Positions 44,166-55,782 of a DNA stretch of 64,000 nt are shown piece after piece. The stretch covers positions 186,001-250,000 of the forward strand of contig SKCR01038873.1 in the NCBI GenBank assembly GCA_019454045.1, read 5' to 3'. The notes under the pieces were generated by a model, which searched no databases, was not told the DNA's origin, and saw only the letters and a program-made list of their open reading frames with translations. The position numbers and the translations under genes are program-made. This stretch comes from Zanthoxylum bungeanum (Eukaryota; Streptophyta; Magnoliopsida; Sapindales; Rutaceae). Positions within the stretch are counted from its first letter, which is position 1, and every line of letters starts with the position of its first letter.

Positions 44166-47100
44166 ATGATGAATTTTCTTTGTAATGGCTTTTATGCCAA
44201 AATCTTCAATCTTTTTGCTTTGTAGGGTACCCAAGATTTTCATTTATGGCCCATATGATCAAAAGGGTACTAACTGGTCAAGCAAACGTACAAGTTCTTA
44301 TAAAAATTGAAGACATATATTATTGTACCAAAGACTAGGAATAATTAATTCTTCTTTTAATCAAATTAAAGGATATTATAAGGACTTTATATTTGGGGTC
44401 CATTTATAAAAAGCAAACCACTATTAAGCGACACTTCAAATGCTTTAATTTTTGGTTTTTTTTTTTAAAGATTAATTACGAAATTTGCATGCAATAATTG
44501 TTAAAAAAAAAACTCTTTAGTTATGATTTATTTCTTCATTTTTCCTTTTTTTCCCCTTTAGTCATAGCACTATTGAAAAGAAGACATTGTTATTTGACTA
44601 GACTTTCAAAAGGCCAAAAAAATTAATTAATTAATTAAAGAAAATGATAATATGGAGTTAAATTTATAAATGGCATAGCTGGGTTTTTCTATTCTGTTGT
44701 AACATCCACTGGCCATTATTAGAGTGGATTGAAGATATTCTCCAATCAAATTCGAGAAGCCCACCAATTTATACAGGAAAAAATTATATTTAAACAAAAT
44801 AGTAATAAAATTGTGACAAAATGACAACCAAAGTTAAGAGAAAAAGTTTACAGAAAAAAAAAAAACAAAAAACAATCACAAGTAGTTTTATATGTAATTT
44901 TGTCACCATTTTATTAATATTTTATATAAATATAATTACTTATTTATAAATAGGTTGTATAACTGAGTATCACGTAAATAAACTTGGTTATGTCTGTTCA
45001 ACCAACAATAAATGTGCTCTTCAAGGCGGACAGCCTTAAGATCTAAGGGTGTCGCCCTTCAATATTTTTATTTATTTATTTTAAATTTTACTTTTTTAAT
45101 ATTTTTAACATCAATTGTCTCATTCGACAATGTATTTTTTAAAAAATAAAAATAAAAAATCTTTGCCCGAACGCGACTGATGCATAAGTTTGACTTTGAT
45201 AACACATTAAAGCTCATGAGTTAAGGGTTTTGTTGGAAAAAATCTCCATGTCTGTATGTCGGTTGAAAAAAATAAATGAATTTAAAATATAAGTTTCAGA
45301 CAATCTTAAACCGTTAAACTAGTTTTTGAATTGAATTAACTTAATATATTTCAACATGTTATCAGAGTCACATTCATACACGAGTGAGCTCATATTACCT
45401 ACTCAAATGGCATATATAATTTTCCAATTATATATATATTTTTAATTTTCGTGATAACTTAAAATTCAAATAATAAAGTTGACATGCAAAGATTGAAAAC
45501 TAGAGTATAATTAAGTAGATTTTAACCGCTCACATACTCTTGTTTGATACTTATCGCATGGGTACTGGTCTGGTTCTCTATGGCATTTTCATCTCCCTAT
45601 TGTTATTTGGATGGCTTTTGTAATATTGCTTTTTGTTATTCTAGTTAGTGGGTGACACTCTTTTCTTAATTGGTAAATATTTTAACTAGGTTAGTATGTC
45701 TTTCTTACTTCTTTATCACATGTACCATAACTTTTTTATTATTTGTAACATTCTCTTAGTTTGGGATTACTTTCCGATAAGATCTCGGATATCAATCTAA
45801 TTTTAATGTAAAGTTTTGTTTTGAACTACTTCTATCTCTAATGTATTAAAAAAAAAGTAGATTTTAACTGAAATTTATATATACAACAGGGATCTTTTGG
45901 CTAATATTTAAAATTATAAAAACTCGCTAAGTAATTGGCTTATACTGTAAGATTAAGTGAGGTTTATTCAATTGAGATTTTAAATGATTATTTATGGATA
46001 AATAAGTCAAGTGAATTTTAAAAAATTATTTAAGAATGTAATGACTTATGAGATTTCATTACAGATTTTTTAATCATGATTTTTTACTTATTGGATTTTA
46101 AAAGATTTATATCATAAGAATTTATAAGATTTTAAAGGACCACATAGAGATTTTTTTTTTTTTTTTTTTTTACTTTTATGATGCTAACCAACCAACTTTT
46201 AATCGGATTATGAGTAATGTATGTCTACTTCAACGACACATTCTTTTCTTATATCATTCCCGTCCAAGTCACCTTCAACTAAATTGTCAATATTATATTT
46301 TCCATCATGACTAAGTGGGATGCCTCAACATTTACAGTTATATTTTCTTTTTGAACGAGCATTAAATAAAATGTAACTTTTTTAGAACCAGAATTTAACA
46401 ATGAGTTTATTTTCAAATTCATAGATATTATTGGGTGTTTGAGTAAATTTGCCTATTAAATTGTAAAATGTCTTAAACAAGTACTCCAATGTGGACATGA
46501 ATTTCATCTGGGTAAGTCAGTGAGCTTTGTTGTTTAACTTCTCAATTTTAGAAACTGGGGTGATTTGATAAAATCCATTTTGAATATTGCATGCGTGTTA
46601 GGGCTTAAGATATTCAATTGTTTTTGCATGTCTAATGACGTTCAATTAACTTTTATGACATGAATTAGGGTTGAAATAAAATCTTCTTCAAATAGTTTTA
46701 ATCATGTATATAAAGTTGTATCCATAGGTAAGAATTAATTAGAGTAAAATTAGGACCTTATGAAGATGCTTGTTAGGTTCTTGTGAGATCTCTTATTTTT
46801 GCTGAAAAGAAATTTGAACTAAACGCTTCGGTTTTTTCTGTATGAAAGAAAAGAGAAAATGCACTACACAGGCATTGTTCATAAATAACTAACATGTTTG
46901 TCGATCTTCTCTTTTATAGTAGCCAAAAAAATCTCACGTCAAAAGTCTGATGGGTTAGGGTTAGATTTTTTTTATAGGATTTGATATTTATACTTTCCAC
47001 TAAAAAGTCTCACATAATTACACATATAAAAAAATCCATCAAAATAAGCAAGTTTTTCAATACCATAAGACTTTTTATTACTTATTTAAAGTCCTGATTG

Positions 47101-47679
47101 AATACCACTAGATTTGAACACATTCTTTAAAAAATTCTAATAATCTTAATGGAATACCACACGATTTTTTAGATTATTTAAAAATCTTAATTGAATACCA
47201 CAAAACTTATTTAACCCAAAATAGTCTTCTAAAATCTCAATTAAATATACCCACTAAATCAACATTTAGATGGATATTTTACTCCTATGATACATAATTG
47301 AAATTAAATATTGTGACATTTTTGCATTAATTACTTTACATTTAAGACATATATTATAACATCTTATTTTTGTTGTTAATTTGAGAAACTAACACATTAA
47401 AAAAAAATAAAACAATTGAAAATAAATCATATTCCTATCGAATCGTGGTATTAGCTCAGACCTAAAGAAAAATTCATCGATTTACTGTTCATACATAGAA
47501 ACAAACCACCCATATTATAAATTATTTATAAAAATTCATATTTTTTAGAAATATTAAAGCTGTGACAATATTCCTGCAACACCCGCCGAAATAAAACATT
47601 TAGACAAAAGAAAGATGTTACAAATTTTGAAAAAAAAATTAAATGATTTTAGATTTTAACCAAAATATTTTAAATATTT

Positions 47680-48480
47680 TGTTGATGGTGTTTTTAGGCA
47701 CTATGGTATTTAAGACAGCACGACAGGGGCAAAAGGGTAATTTTTTCCTTGGTCAAAGATCATTAATACCGACCCGACCACATGAGTGAGTGGCCGAGAA
47801 CTTTATGATCCGATAACTGACCACTTTGGTTCGGATGACCGAGCACTATCAGATCGGTAGCGGCATTCTCAGCACAAATGACCATCATGATCGACCTCAT
47901 GAAGACCGGGAATATGGCGGGATATGCTCCAGAAGATAAGTTATCCTACCTTCATGGGGAAAATTGGTGAGTCAGAGTCCTAGTAGGATAAATGAAGTAA
48001 AGGTAGTTTTGATTATGAATCCTTATGGGAAAAGAGAATAGTTTTGACTAGGAATCCTTATGGGAAAGGAAATTGTTTCAACTAGGAAATTCTTGTACAA
48101 ATAGGAATATGATTTCTTCACCATTATAAATAGGAGGGTAGAGAGAAAGAGAGAACAACAAAAAGAGAGAATAAGAGGAACAAGTTGAGAGCAAGGTAGA
48201 GTTGAGATCAGAATCACCAAGCTCTGACTTGTAAAACACAAAGAACGGTCTGAGAAGCGCATTTTGAATAATAAAAGTACCATCTTGTTTGTGCCCGTGG
48301 ACGTAGGTCGGATCCAAATCCACCGAACCACGTTAAAACTCATTGTTGATTGGTGTATTTATCTATTTTCTGCTAAATTTGCCTTTGGTCCCCCATAACC
48401 AAACAAATTCACTATTGAAGGAGGATTTCCTCGGGAGTGATATTCCCATATTACCCTGAGGCCAAAATCCACCGTCAACA
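47680..48480 (+). repeat. 5' LTR of gag-only element
   Basis: 801 bp, TGTTGATGGTG to CCGTCAACA. Very similar by eye to 54969-55782, with small indels. TATA-like TATAAATAG lies at 48125-48133. ORFs on the - strand through it are shared by both LTRs and show no protein similarity I recognise. Confidence 0.9.
48125..48133 (+). promoter_or_regulatory. TATA-like box of gag-only element LTR
   Basis: TATAAATAG about 445 bp into the LTR, followed by a purine-rich leader. The 3' LTR has an extra A (TATAAAATAG) at the corresponding place near 55419. Confidence 0.5.
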
Positions 48481-48500
48481 GTTGGCGCCGTCTGTGGGGA
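48481..48500 (+). other. Primer-binding-site-type sequence of gag-only element
   Basis: GTTGGCGCCGTCTGTGGGGA directly follows the 5' LTR. TTGGCGCCGTCTGTGGG is a phrase common at this position in plant gypsy elements of the Tat/Ogre group. The tRNA used is not determined here. Confidence 0.7.
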
Positions 48501-48532
48501 ACTGGACAAAAAGCAACTCGTGTAGTAAGACA

Positions 48533-49033
48533 ATGGCGGAAGGCGAAAACCACCAATCATCAGGAAACTCAGCCGCAGATTGGATGGAAAAGATCGAGGA
48601 GAACCTAAGGAAAGAAAGGAAGGAAAATCAAACCTTGCTAAAAACCATAGTGGACCGGTTGGAAAAGATAGAGGGAGCACACGACGAAGCCGGGACTAGC
48701 CGACGAAGGAACGAAATAGCAGAGGGAAAAAGAATTGTTGATACAAGTGAGGACGACAGACCCCGGAGAAGGGGCCCCTACAGGGTAAAATCTGTAGTGG
48801 TTCAGGAAGACTCCCAAACTGAGGACATGTGGGAGGAAGAAGATGACAAATCGTCACCAACTCCTCCTATAATAGCCCTCACGATGCCAGGAAAAAAAGG
48901 GAAAGAATGTGACGAAAGAGCACGGGAAAATACCGAACCTGAGAAGCGCCACGCCCAAGACAACAGAAAAAGAGGAAGTCACAAGAGGCGGCATGGAACC
49001 AAAGACAGCAGCATGAAATCTTGGCTGCGGGAG
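48533..49033 (+). CDS. gag of gag-only element, 5' part (interrupted by solo LTR)
   Basis: ATG 48533 begins MAEGENHQSSGNSAADWMEK, 52 bp after the 5' LTR. The 167 codons before the insertion include a predicted coiled coil (residues about 18-45, IEENLRKERKENQTLLKTI) and a charged linker rich in E, R and K. The frame is open up to the GGGAG target site at 49029-49033 and continues in the same phase at 51620. The interruption is therefore the insertion alone. Confidence 0.8.
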
Positions 49034-51614
49034 TGTGGACAACAGAACCTGGGCGACGCTTGTCTGTCCTAGGCTCGGGGCCTAGTTGGGAGTACGGAGT
49101 AGCCACGGGGGACTAAACCGGAGAGTAATGGAGTCGCCACCCGGTGTGAACCGGGAAAATGAGATTTAAGGCCGCACTCACCCCTCGCAAAGGAAGACCT
49201 CAAACCGTTGGGTTCGGAATGGTCCCTTACTTGTGTCACTTGTAATAAAAGGATTTATGTGATAATTTAACCAGGCTTAAATAACATTTATTTCCAAAGA
49301 TATCATGCTTCTAAATTCATATGCATACATCAACAAGTTCATCACAACATGCAACATCACATGGCAATCTCATGAACATATTTCAATCCTATGATATGGA
49401 AAACTAAGAACAACATAATCATGCTTGAGTACTATCTCATGAACCTATTAACCCAAATAACATGCTAACAGCCTAATCATGCTTGAATACAAATAATACA
49501 ATTGGCTATATAACACAAGAAAGATCAACCAATAGGCAATTATGCATGAATATGATAAGACAGACTCAGTCCAGTGTGTGCGCGTTCGTGTAGCGTTCGT
49601 AAACGCGTTCGAACGGTAAACAGAAGGTTCGCGTTCGTATGGCGTTTGATAACGCGTTCGAACGGAAATGAAACAGAATGCTCGCGTTCGTATGGCGTTT
49701 GATAACGCGTTCGAACGGAAATGAGACATAATGCTCGCGTTCGTATGGCGTTTGATAACGCGTTCGAACGAAAATGAAACAGAATGCTCACGTTCGTATG
49801 GCGTTCGTAAACGCGTTCGAACGGAAATGAGACCTGATGCATGATAAGGCAAAAATGCATGCGCGTTCGAGTTGCGTTCGTAAGCGCGTTCGAACGGGAA
49901 CAGACCTGATGCATGAAATGGGACGCAATACATAAACAACAAAATAAAGGGGCGCGGCGAAGTACTGCCGTAAAGGTGGCCTTTTGGGGGCTCTTGATCT
50001 CTCAAAGAGAGGACCTTTAGACCAACATACTAAGCCCATGCGCGTCACATCACATCATGCATACAAACACAAAGACAATCATATTATTCTAAGTATGTCC
50101 GATTGAACATGTCTTGCATCCAACCGAACACACATCAACCGGCGCGGCGAAGTAGTGTCACAAAGGTGGCCTTTTCGGCTCTTTGTCTCCCAAATGGAGG
50201 ACATTTGGACTAACTCACTAAGCCCATGCGCTTGATTGAATCATGCATAAATAAACAACATATTGAATTCAAGTAAAGAAAGCTAAATAAACAAAAGCAA
50301 CACAAAACAAAAGAAAGATGGTGCTGTTTACCCAAGCGGTACGTGAAGTTGTGGCCCGAGTACAGATCATATTACCGTCCATTCGGAATCGGCTATGAAA
50401 TTTATGTCCGGGTTTCCATCCGATATACCGCGAGAGTTGACACATCTCTCATTCATCCAATACCCACAACATATTACATCTCATAATTCATGCATATTTA
50501 TCTACTCAAAGACCACAACATGCATCCATAAACGACTCTCATGCGAATAGAATTCAATAATAATATAAAAACGAATATAAACTAATGAAAAGGTACCCTC
50601 AGGTCTAACCTTTTAAATCACTTCTCGGATGTACGGTACACGATCGTCGGAAGGGTGGATGCTCCGCAACTCTCCCGGTTCACTGGTTCACTGTTCTCGT
50701 TCGTTGTCTTTACTGTTTTGAGTCGTCGTTCTCCGTCTTTTGCTATTGTTTCCCTGTGGTTTCGCTGCCGTTTCCTCTTTATCTTTTGCTTACTGTTTTT
50801 GGGTGTCTTCTTCCTGTAATTTTTATGTGTGTTGTGTATGAGTTAGGGACTAGCTACTAGCTAGGGACTAGGGTTGAGAAGGTTGGTGAAGGGTTCTTTT
50901 TATAGGCAAAGGGTAGGGCTTGACAAGGAAAGAGATTTGGCTAATTGAAGAGGGATTTGATTTGGTTTGGTTAAGGGAAGCAAGAGTTTTGATTTGGTTT
51001 AGTTAAGGGAAGTCAAAGATTGAGGGGGGGACAAATCTTGGCTAGATAGGGAAGATTGAATATTTGATTGGCTTGGATTAGGAATACAATATTTTAAGTT
51101 TGGGAATAATCTTATTAGATTGGGAATATAATTGGTTGATTGATTTTAACTTGGTATGATTATATTTTGATTTAGTGTGTGATTTGTTTAATTTAGGCAT
51201 GATTTTAGTTTAAGTTGGTAATTGTTTATTTTATGTTTGGTATATGTTTTATTTAATCATTTAATTAATTTAGTTATTATATTATTTAGTTAATGTTTTA
51301 ATTAATATTTATTTATTTAAATTGTGATGTGTTTTATGGGCTTTGGGGGGCTAATTGGGCTGGATGTGAGGCTAGCAGCAAAACCAGAATTACCGACACC
51401 GTTCAAACGCTTCCTCGAACGCGGCACGAACGCCCGCAATCCGTTTTACGTTCGAACGTAAACACGAACGTAGCACGAACGAAAACAGTGAACCTTGTTT
51501 ATTCTGAATTTCCCATTCCGATGTCCGTTTCCCGTGACCTCCGTGACTTAAAAGGTAGTGTCTCCAAAATGAGACTCATCATAGGGACTTATGTGTAAAA
51601 ATGCAGTGCCTACA
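49034..51614 (-). mobile_element. Solo LTR of the large-LTR family inside gag
   Basis: 2581 bp from TGTGGACAAC to TGCCTACA, flanked by perfect GGGAG duplications (49029-49033 and 51615-51619). It is the same family and orientation as the inner element's LTRs, with the TTCGAACG array (49580-49910), the ~180-bp unit (50030-50230) and a TATA-like box near 50904. There is no internal region, so LTR-LTR recombination removed it. The segment at 49300-49480 matches the outer element's 5' LTR. Confidence 0.92.
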
Positions 51615-51619
51615 GGGAG

Positions 51620-52282
51620 GAACTAGCCAAATGGGGAGTATTCCTCAAGACAGACATGGGAGATGCCCGGGACGGTAAAGATGAGTCCCCCCTCACGGAA
51701 GAAATAAGGTCAGAAAAATTCCCAAAAAGATTCAGCATGTCAACCATGACGCCATACAAAGGCCACACCGATCCCAAAACTCACGTCGAAGGTTTCGTCC
51801 TACTAATGGAGGTACAAGGGGTAACGGGGGACGTCATTTGTGAAGTGTTCCCTTTAACACTAGCCGGACCGGCCATCCTATGGTATAGAAGCCTAGCCCC
51901 AAGAAGCATCGGAGGCTTCACACAACTTAAGAAGTCATTCATACGACACTTCAAGGGGGCCTGCGTCCCCGAAAAGACAATTGGAGAATTAAGATTTATG
52001 AAGCAAGGAGATGACGAGCCCCTGAAAAATTTTATTGAAAGATACCACATTTTGGTGCTCGAGGTCGGAGCATACGAGTCATCTGAAGCGCTAGAAAATC
52101 TCAAGGGAAGTTTGAAGGTCGGGAAGTTGTGGACTCATCTAAGAATTCAAGACACACCGGATTATGCCACAGCTCTAGAGGTAGCCAGGAAATTTGTCTT
52201 AGTAGAAAGCGAAGAAAAGATCTCCCGAAGGGGGACGGCCATCGGCTCGAGACAGGATTTTTGCTCCGCCAAAGGCACTTAG
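51620..52282 (+). CDS. gag of gag-only element, 3' part (Retrotrans_gag)
   Basis: Continues the frame of 48533-49033 for 220 codons. PKRFSMSTMTPYKGHTDPKT, LTLAGPAILWYRSLAP, FTQLKKSFIRHF, ELRFMKQGDDEPLKNFIERY and TPDYATALEVARKFVL follow the Retrotrans_gag pattern seen in Tat-group plant gypsy elements. The stop TAG at 52280 comes shortly after ISRRGTAIGSRQDFCSAKGT, and the tandem arrays start at the same place. No zinc knuckle follows. Including both parts, gag is about 387 codons without stops or frameshifts, so apart from the insertion it looks coding-competent. Confidence 0.82.
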   Translation, partial: ELAKWGVFLKTDMGDARDGKDESPLTEEIRSEKFPKRFSMSTMTPYKGHTDPKTHVEGFVLLMEVQGVTGDVICEVFPLTLAGPAILWYRSLAPRSIGGFTQLKKSFIRHFKGACVPEKTIGELRFMKQGDDEPLKNFIERYHILVLEVGAYESSEALENLKGSLKVGKLWTHLRIQDTPDYATALEVARKFVLVESEEKISRRGTAIGSRQDFCSAKGT

Positions 52283-52930
52283 TTTTTCAGCTCGGGGTCG
52301 GGGGACGTCCCACCGAGTCAGCCCTTCGGACTGGGGACGTAACATTCCCCCAAGTCCAAGTGCCTTTTTCAGCTCGGGGTCGGGGGACGTCCCACCGAGT
52401 CAGCCATTCGGACTGGGGACGTAACATTCCCCCAGGTCCAAGTGCCTTTTTCAGCTCGGGGTATGTCCCACCGAGTCAGCCCTTCGGACTGGGGACGTAA
52501 CATTCCCCCAGGTCCAAGTGCCTTTTTCAGCTCGGGGTCGGGGGACGTCCCACCGAGTCAGCCCTTCGGACTGGGGACATAACATTCCCCCAGGTCCAAG
52601 TGCCTTTTTCAGCTCGGGGTCGGGGGACGTCCCACCGAGTCAGCCCTTCGGACTGGGGACATAACATTCCCCCAGGTCCAAGTGCCTTTTTTAGCTCGGG
52701 TCGGGGTATGTCCCACCGAGTCAGCCCTTCGGACTAGGGACGTAACATTCCCCCAGGTCCAAGTGCCTTTTTCAGCTCGGGGTCGGGGTATGTCCCACCG
52801 AGTCAGCCCTTCGGACTGTGGACGTAACATTCCCCCAGGTCCAAGTGCCTTTTTCGGCTCGGGGTCGGGTTACGCCCCACCGAGTCATGCTCATTGGTCT
52901 GGGGACGAGACATTCCCCCAGAACCAAGTA
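52283..52930 (+). repeat. 82-bp tandem array, about eight units
   Basis: AGTGCCTTTTT starts at 52359, 52441, 52517, 52599, 52681, 52762 and 52844, giving an 82-bp period with one 76-bp unit. Each unit holds ACGTCCC...GAGTC...GGACT...GGGGACGT, which can pair as a hairpin. Lengths are not multiples of three, so ORFs through the array change frame and are not proteins. Confidence 0.9.
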
Positions 52931-52964
52931 TCTATCTTGGCTCGGGGTCCTCAGGGACATACTC

Positions 52965-53400
52965 GATGCATAGGATCCGTGAGAAGCATAGCACGGGGAT
53001 GGATGATACCCCCGTGGCGATTGCTTACTCCAGTGTTACCGAACATAAGGAGGAATATGCCCTTAATGTGTCGAACACTCTTTGATCCTCACTTACCCGA
53101 TGTAATGGATCCGTGGGAAAGCATAGCACGGGGGATAATGATGCCCCCGTGACGATTGCTAGCTCCAGTGATGCCGGACCTAAGGAGGAATGTGCCCTTA
53201 GTATCCCGGACACTCTTTGATCCATTCATCATCCGGATCCGCGAGAGACGCAGCACGGGATGCGTTGTGCCCCTGTAGCGTGTGCCTACTCCAGCGTGGT
53301 AAGGAGGAGCCCTCATACAATACACAGGCTCCCCAGTGAACCGACGTGTAGAGGATGTGCCCTTACCAATCAAACGCTCTTCTGATCCGAATCCTGGTTC
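52965..53400 (+). repeat. ~135-bp degenerate tandem array, three units
   Basis: Each unit has GATCCGTG(G)GAGA-GCATAGCACGGG, a GCCCCCGTG(A/G)CGATTGCT core, TACTCCAGTG, AAGGAGGA(AT/GC) and CACTCTTTGATCC. Starts near 52975, 53107 and 53234. Confidence 0.7.
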
Positions 53401-53660
53401 GCCGGGACACTGAATTGAAAGATTCAGAATTGTGTTTTGGAGGCCTCGGGCAGGACGCTATTTTGAGGCATCCGTGCTGTTGTTTACATTTGTAAAAAGT
53501 TTTCTTTTGGGATAAGTGCCGAGTCACCCCCACCTTTTTGGTCTTATTTTTCAAAGTTTTGATTTTGTTTTTCGCTGGTCTGGCAAGGGGACGCCCGTGC
53601 CAGATTCAGTAGGGCTTCACAAGGTTGATTCAATTCCCTTCTGAGCAAGTCCCAAAGATT
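53401..53660 (+). other. Spacer between arrays
   Basis: About 260 bp of unique-looking sequence between the 135-bp and 43-bp arrays. No coding feature. Confidence 0.4.
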
Positions 53661-53670
53661 ACCTGGCACA

Positions 53671-53885
53671 TGGCTGGATTCGTTCCGCCGATGCCACTTG
53701 TTTATTCAGCTCGGGGCTGGATTCGTTCCGCCGAGGCCACTTGGTTAATTAGCTCTGGGCTGGATTCGTTCCGCCGAGGCCACTTGTTTATTCAGCTCGG
53801 GGCTGGATTCGTTCCGCCGAGGCCACTTGTTTATTCGGCTCGGGGCTGGATTCGTTCCGCCGAGGTGACTTGGTTTCTCTAAGCT
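53671..53885 (+). repeat. 43-bp tandem array, about five units
   Basis: GCTGGATTCGTTCCGCCGAG followed by GCCACTTGTTTATTCAGCTCGGG repeats about five times. The AGCTCGGGG link is shared with the flanking arrays, so the arrays probably share an ancestor. Confidence 0.82.
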
Positions 53886-54740
53886 CGGGGTCGGGTTACG
53901 TCCCACCGAGTCCGTCCCTTTTGGTCTGGGGGATGTAACATTCCCCTAGGGCCAAGCATTCATCTCAGCTCGGGGTCGGGTCGTGTCCCACCGAGTCCGT
54001 CCCTTTTGGTCTGGGGACGTAACATTCCCCCAGGGCCAAGCATTCATCTCAGCTCGGGGTCGGGTCGTGTCCCACCGAGTCCGCCCTTTTGGTCTGGGGA
54101 CGTAATATTCCCACAAGGCCAAGCGTTCATCTCAGCTCGGGGTCGGGTCGTGTCCCACCGAGTCCGTCCTTTTGGTCTGGGGACGTAACATTCCCCCAGG
54201 GCCAGGCATTCATCTCAGCTCGGGGTCGGGTCGTGTCCCACCGAGTCCGCCCTTTTGGTCTGGGGACGTAAAATTCCCCCAGGGCCAAGCGTTCATCTCA
54301 GCTCAGGGTCGGGTCGTGTCCCACCGAGTCCGTCCTTTTGGTCTGGGGACGTAACATTCCCCTAGGGCCAAGCATTCATCTCAGCTCGGGGTCGGGTCGT
54401 GTCCCACCGAGTCCGCCCTTTTGGTATGGGGACGTAATATTCCCTCAGGGCCAAGCGTTCATCTCAGCTCGGGGTCGGGTCGCGTCCCACCGAGTCCGTC
54501 CTTTTGGTCTGGGGACGTAACATTCCCCCAGGGCCAAGTGTTCATCTCAGCTCGGGGTCGGATCATGTCCCACCTAGTCCGTCCTTTTGGTCTGGGGACG
54601 TAACATTCCCCCAGGGCCAAATGTTCATCTCAGCTCGGGGTCGGGTCGTGTCCCACCGAGTCCGTCCTTTTGGTCTGGGGACGTAACATTTCCCCCGGAG
54701 CCAAGTGTTCATTTCAGCTCGGGGTCGGGTTACGTCCCAC
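53886..54740 (+). repeat. 83-bp tandem array, about ten units
   Basis: CAGCTCGGGGTCGGGTCGTG, CCCACCGAGTCCGTCC, TTTTGGTCTGGGGACGTAAC and ATTCCCCCAGGGCCAAG make one 83-bp unit. Identical small ORFs recur every 83 bp (54006, 54089, 54172, and so on). It is a diverged relative of the 82-bp array, with the same potential pairing GTGTCCC...GGGGACGT. Confidence 0.9.
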
Positions 54741-54968
54741 TGAGTCGGTCGTCGTCAGCATAAGGGCAAAGCATTGTCTCCACGGGTAGATATCGGGATC
54801 CTCGTTGACTGAGCACATGAGGGTGGCAGGAAGGACCAGATTTGCAGCCAAGGCATTTTTCTCTGCGATTCCTGGAGCGACCACCGACGGATTCATCGGC
54901 ACACCATCTTTTTTATAGTTCCCGGCATCAACTCGCAAACTCGTTGTTACCAAGAACTAGGGGACAGA
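54741..54968 (+). other. 3' internal end and polypurine tract
   Basis: Unique sequence ending AACTAGGGGACAGA directly before the 3' LTR. The purine-rich AGGGGACAGA is the likely polypurine tract. Confidence 0.55.
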
Positions 54969-55782
54969 TGTTGATGATGTTTTTAGGCACTATGGTATTT
55001 AAGACAGCACGACAGGGGCAAAATGGTTAATTTTCTCCTTGGTCAAAGATCATTAATACCGACCCGACCACATGAGTGAGTGGCCGAGAACTTTATGATC
55101 CGATAACCGACCACTTTGGTTCGGATGACCGAGCACTATCAGATCGGTAGCGGCATTCTAGCACAAAGGACCATCATGACCGACCTCATGAAGACCGGGA
55201 GGGGAATATGGCGGGATATGCTCCAGAAGATAAGTTATCCTACCTTCATGGGGAAAATTGGTGAGTCAGAGTCCTAGTAGGATAAATGAAGTAAATGTAG
55301 TTTTGATTAGGAATCCTTATGGGAAAAAAGAATAGTTTTGACTAGGAATCCTTATGGGAAATGAAATTGTTTCAACTAGGAAATTCTTGTACAAATAGGA
55401 ATATGATTTCTTCACCATTATAAAATAGGAGGGTAGTTAGAGAGAAAGAGAGAACAACAAAAAAGAGGAATAAGAGGAACAAGTTGAGTGCAAGGTAGAG
55501 TTGAGATCAGAATCACCAAGCTCTGACTTGTAAAACACAAAGAACGGTCTGAGAAGCGCATTTTGAATAATAAAAGTACAATCTTGTTTGTGCCCGTGGA
55601 CGTAGGTCGGATCCAAATCCACCGAACCACGTTAAAAACTCTTTGTTGATTGGTGTAGTTATCTATTTTCTGCTAAATTTGCCTTTGGTCCCCCATAACC
55701 AAACAAATTCACTATTGAAGGAGGATTTCCTCGGGAGTGATATTCCCATATTACCCTGAGGCCAAAATCCGCCCCGTCAACA
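54969..55782 (+). repeat. 3' LTR of gag-only element
   Basis: 814 bp, TGTTGATGATG to CCGTCAACA. It differs from the 5' LTR by scattered substitutions and a few small insertions (for example GGGGAGG at about 55199 and a CC at about 55773), which points to a fairly young insertion. Confidence 0.9.

Larger units (their letters stand above)
41454..47679. other. AT-rich intergenic region without recognisable gene
   Basis: Long AT-rich stretch with homopolymer runs (42503-42530, 43156-43180, 46148-46170), a TTTA tetranucleotide run (42009-42038) and TA runs (43191-43210, 43994-44014). Two related SINE-like copies occur at 42275-42425 and 44028-44165. A TGTTATCAGAGTC phrase at about 45356 resembles a decayed LTR/primer-binding region, without an element around it. 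None of the ORFs resembles a protein. Confidence 0.6.
47680..55782 (+). mobile_element. Gag-only gypsy-like retrotransposon with tandem-repeat interior (TR-GAG/LARD-like)
   Basis: LTRs at 47680-48480 and 54969-55782 (TGTTGATG...GTCAACA). A TTGGCGCCGTCTGTGGGG primer-binding-type sequence follows the first. The flanks TATTT / TATTC are an imperfect 5-bp duplication. The interior has a gag frame ending at 52282 and then about 2.7 kb of tandem arrays up to the second LTR, with no protease or polymerase. Another family's solo LTR (49034-51614) sits in gag. Without that insert and its duplication the element is about 5.5 kb. Confidence 0.9.

Noticed and set aside
41454..47679. Search for a host gene in the longest repeat-poor stretch
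   Set aside because: ORFs are below about 85 codons, AT-driven, without splice-consistent continuation or recognisable motifs.
48023..48343. 106-codon ORF on the - strand, with a second copy at 55418-55630
   Set aside because: Both lie in the two LTRs of the gag-only element. The repetition reflects LTR identity, and no domain is recognised.
52129..54686. Serial ORFs of 60-156 codons with identical repeated products
   Set aside because: They recur with the 82-83 bp array period and shift frame between units, so they are array artefacts.
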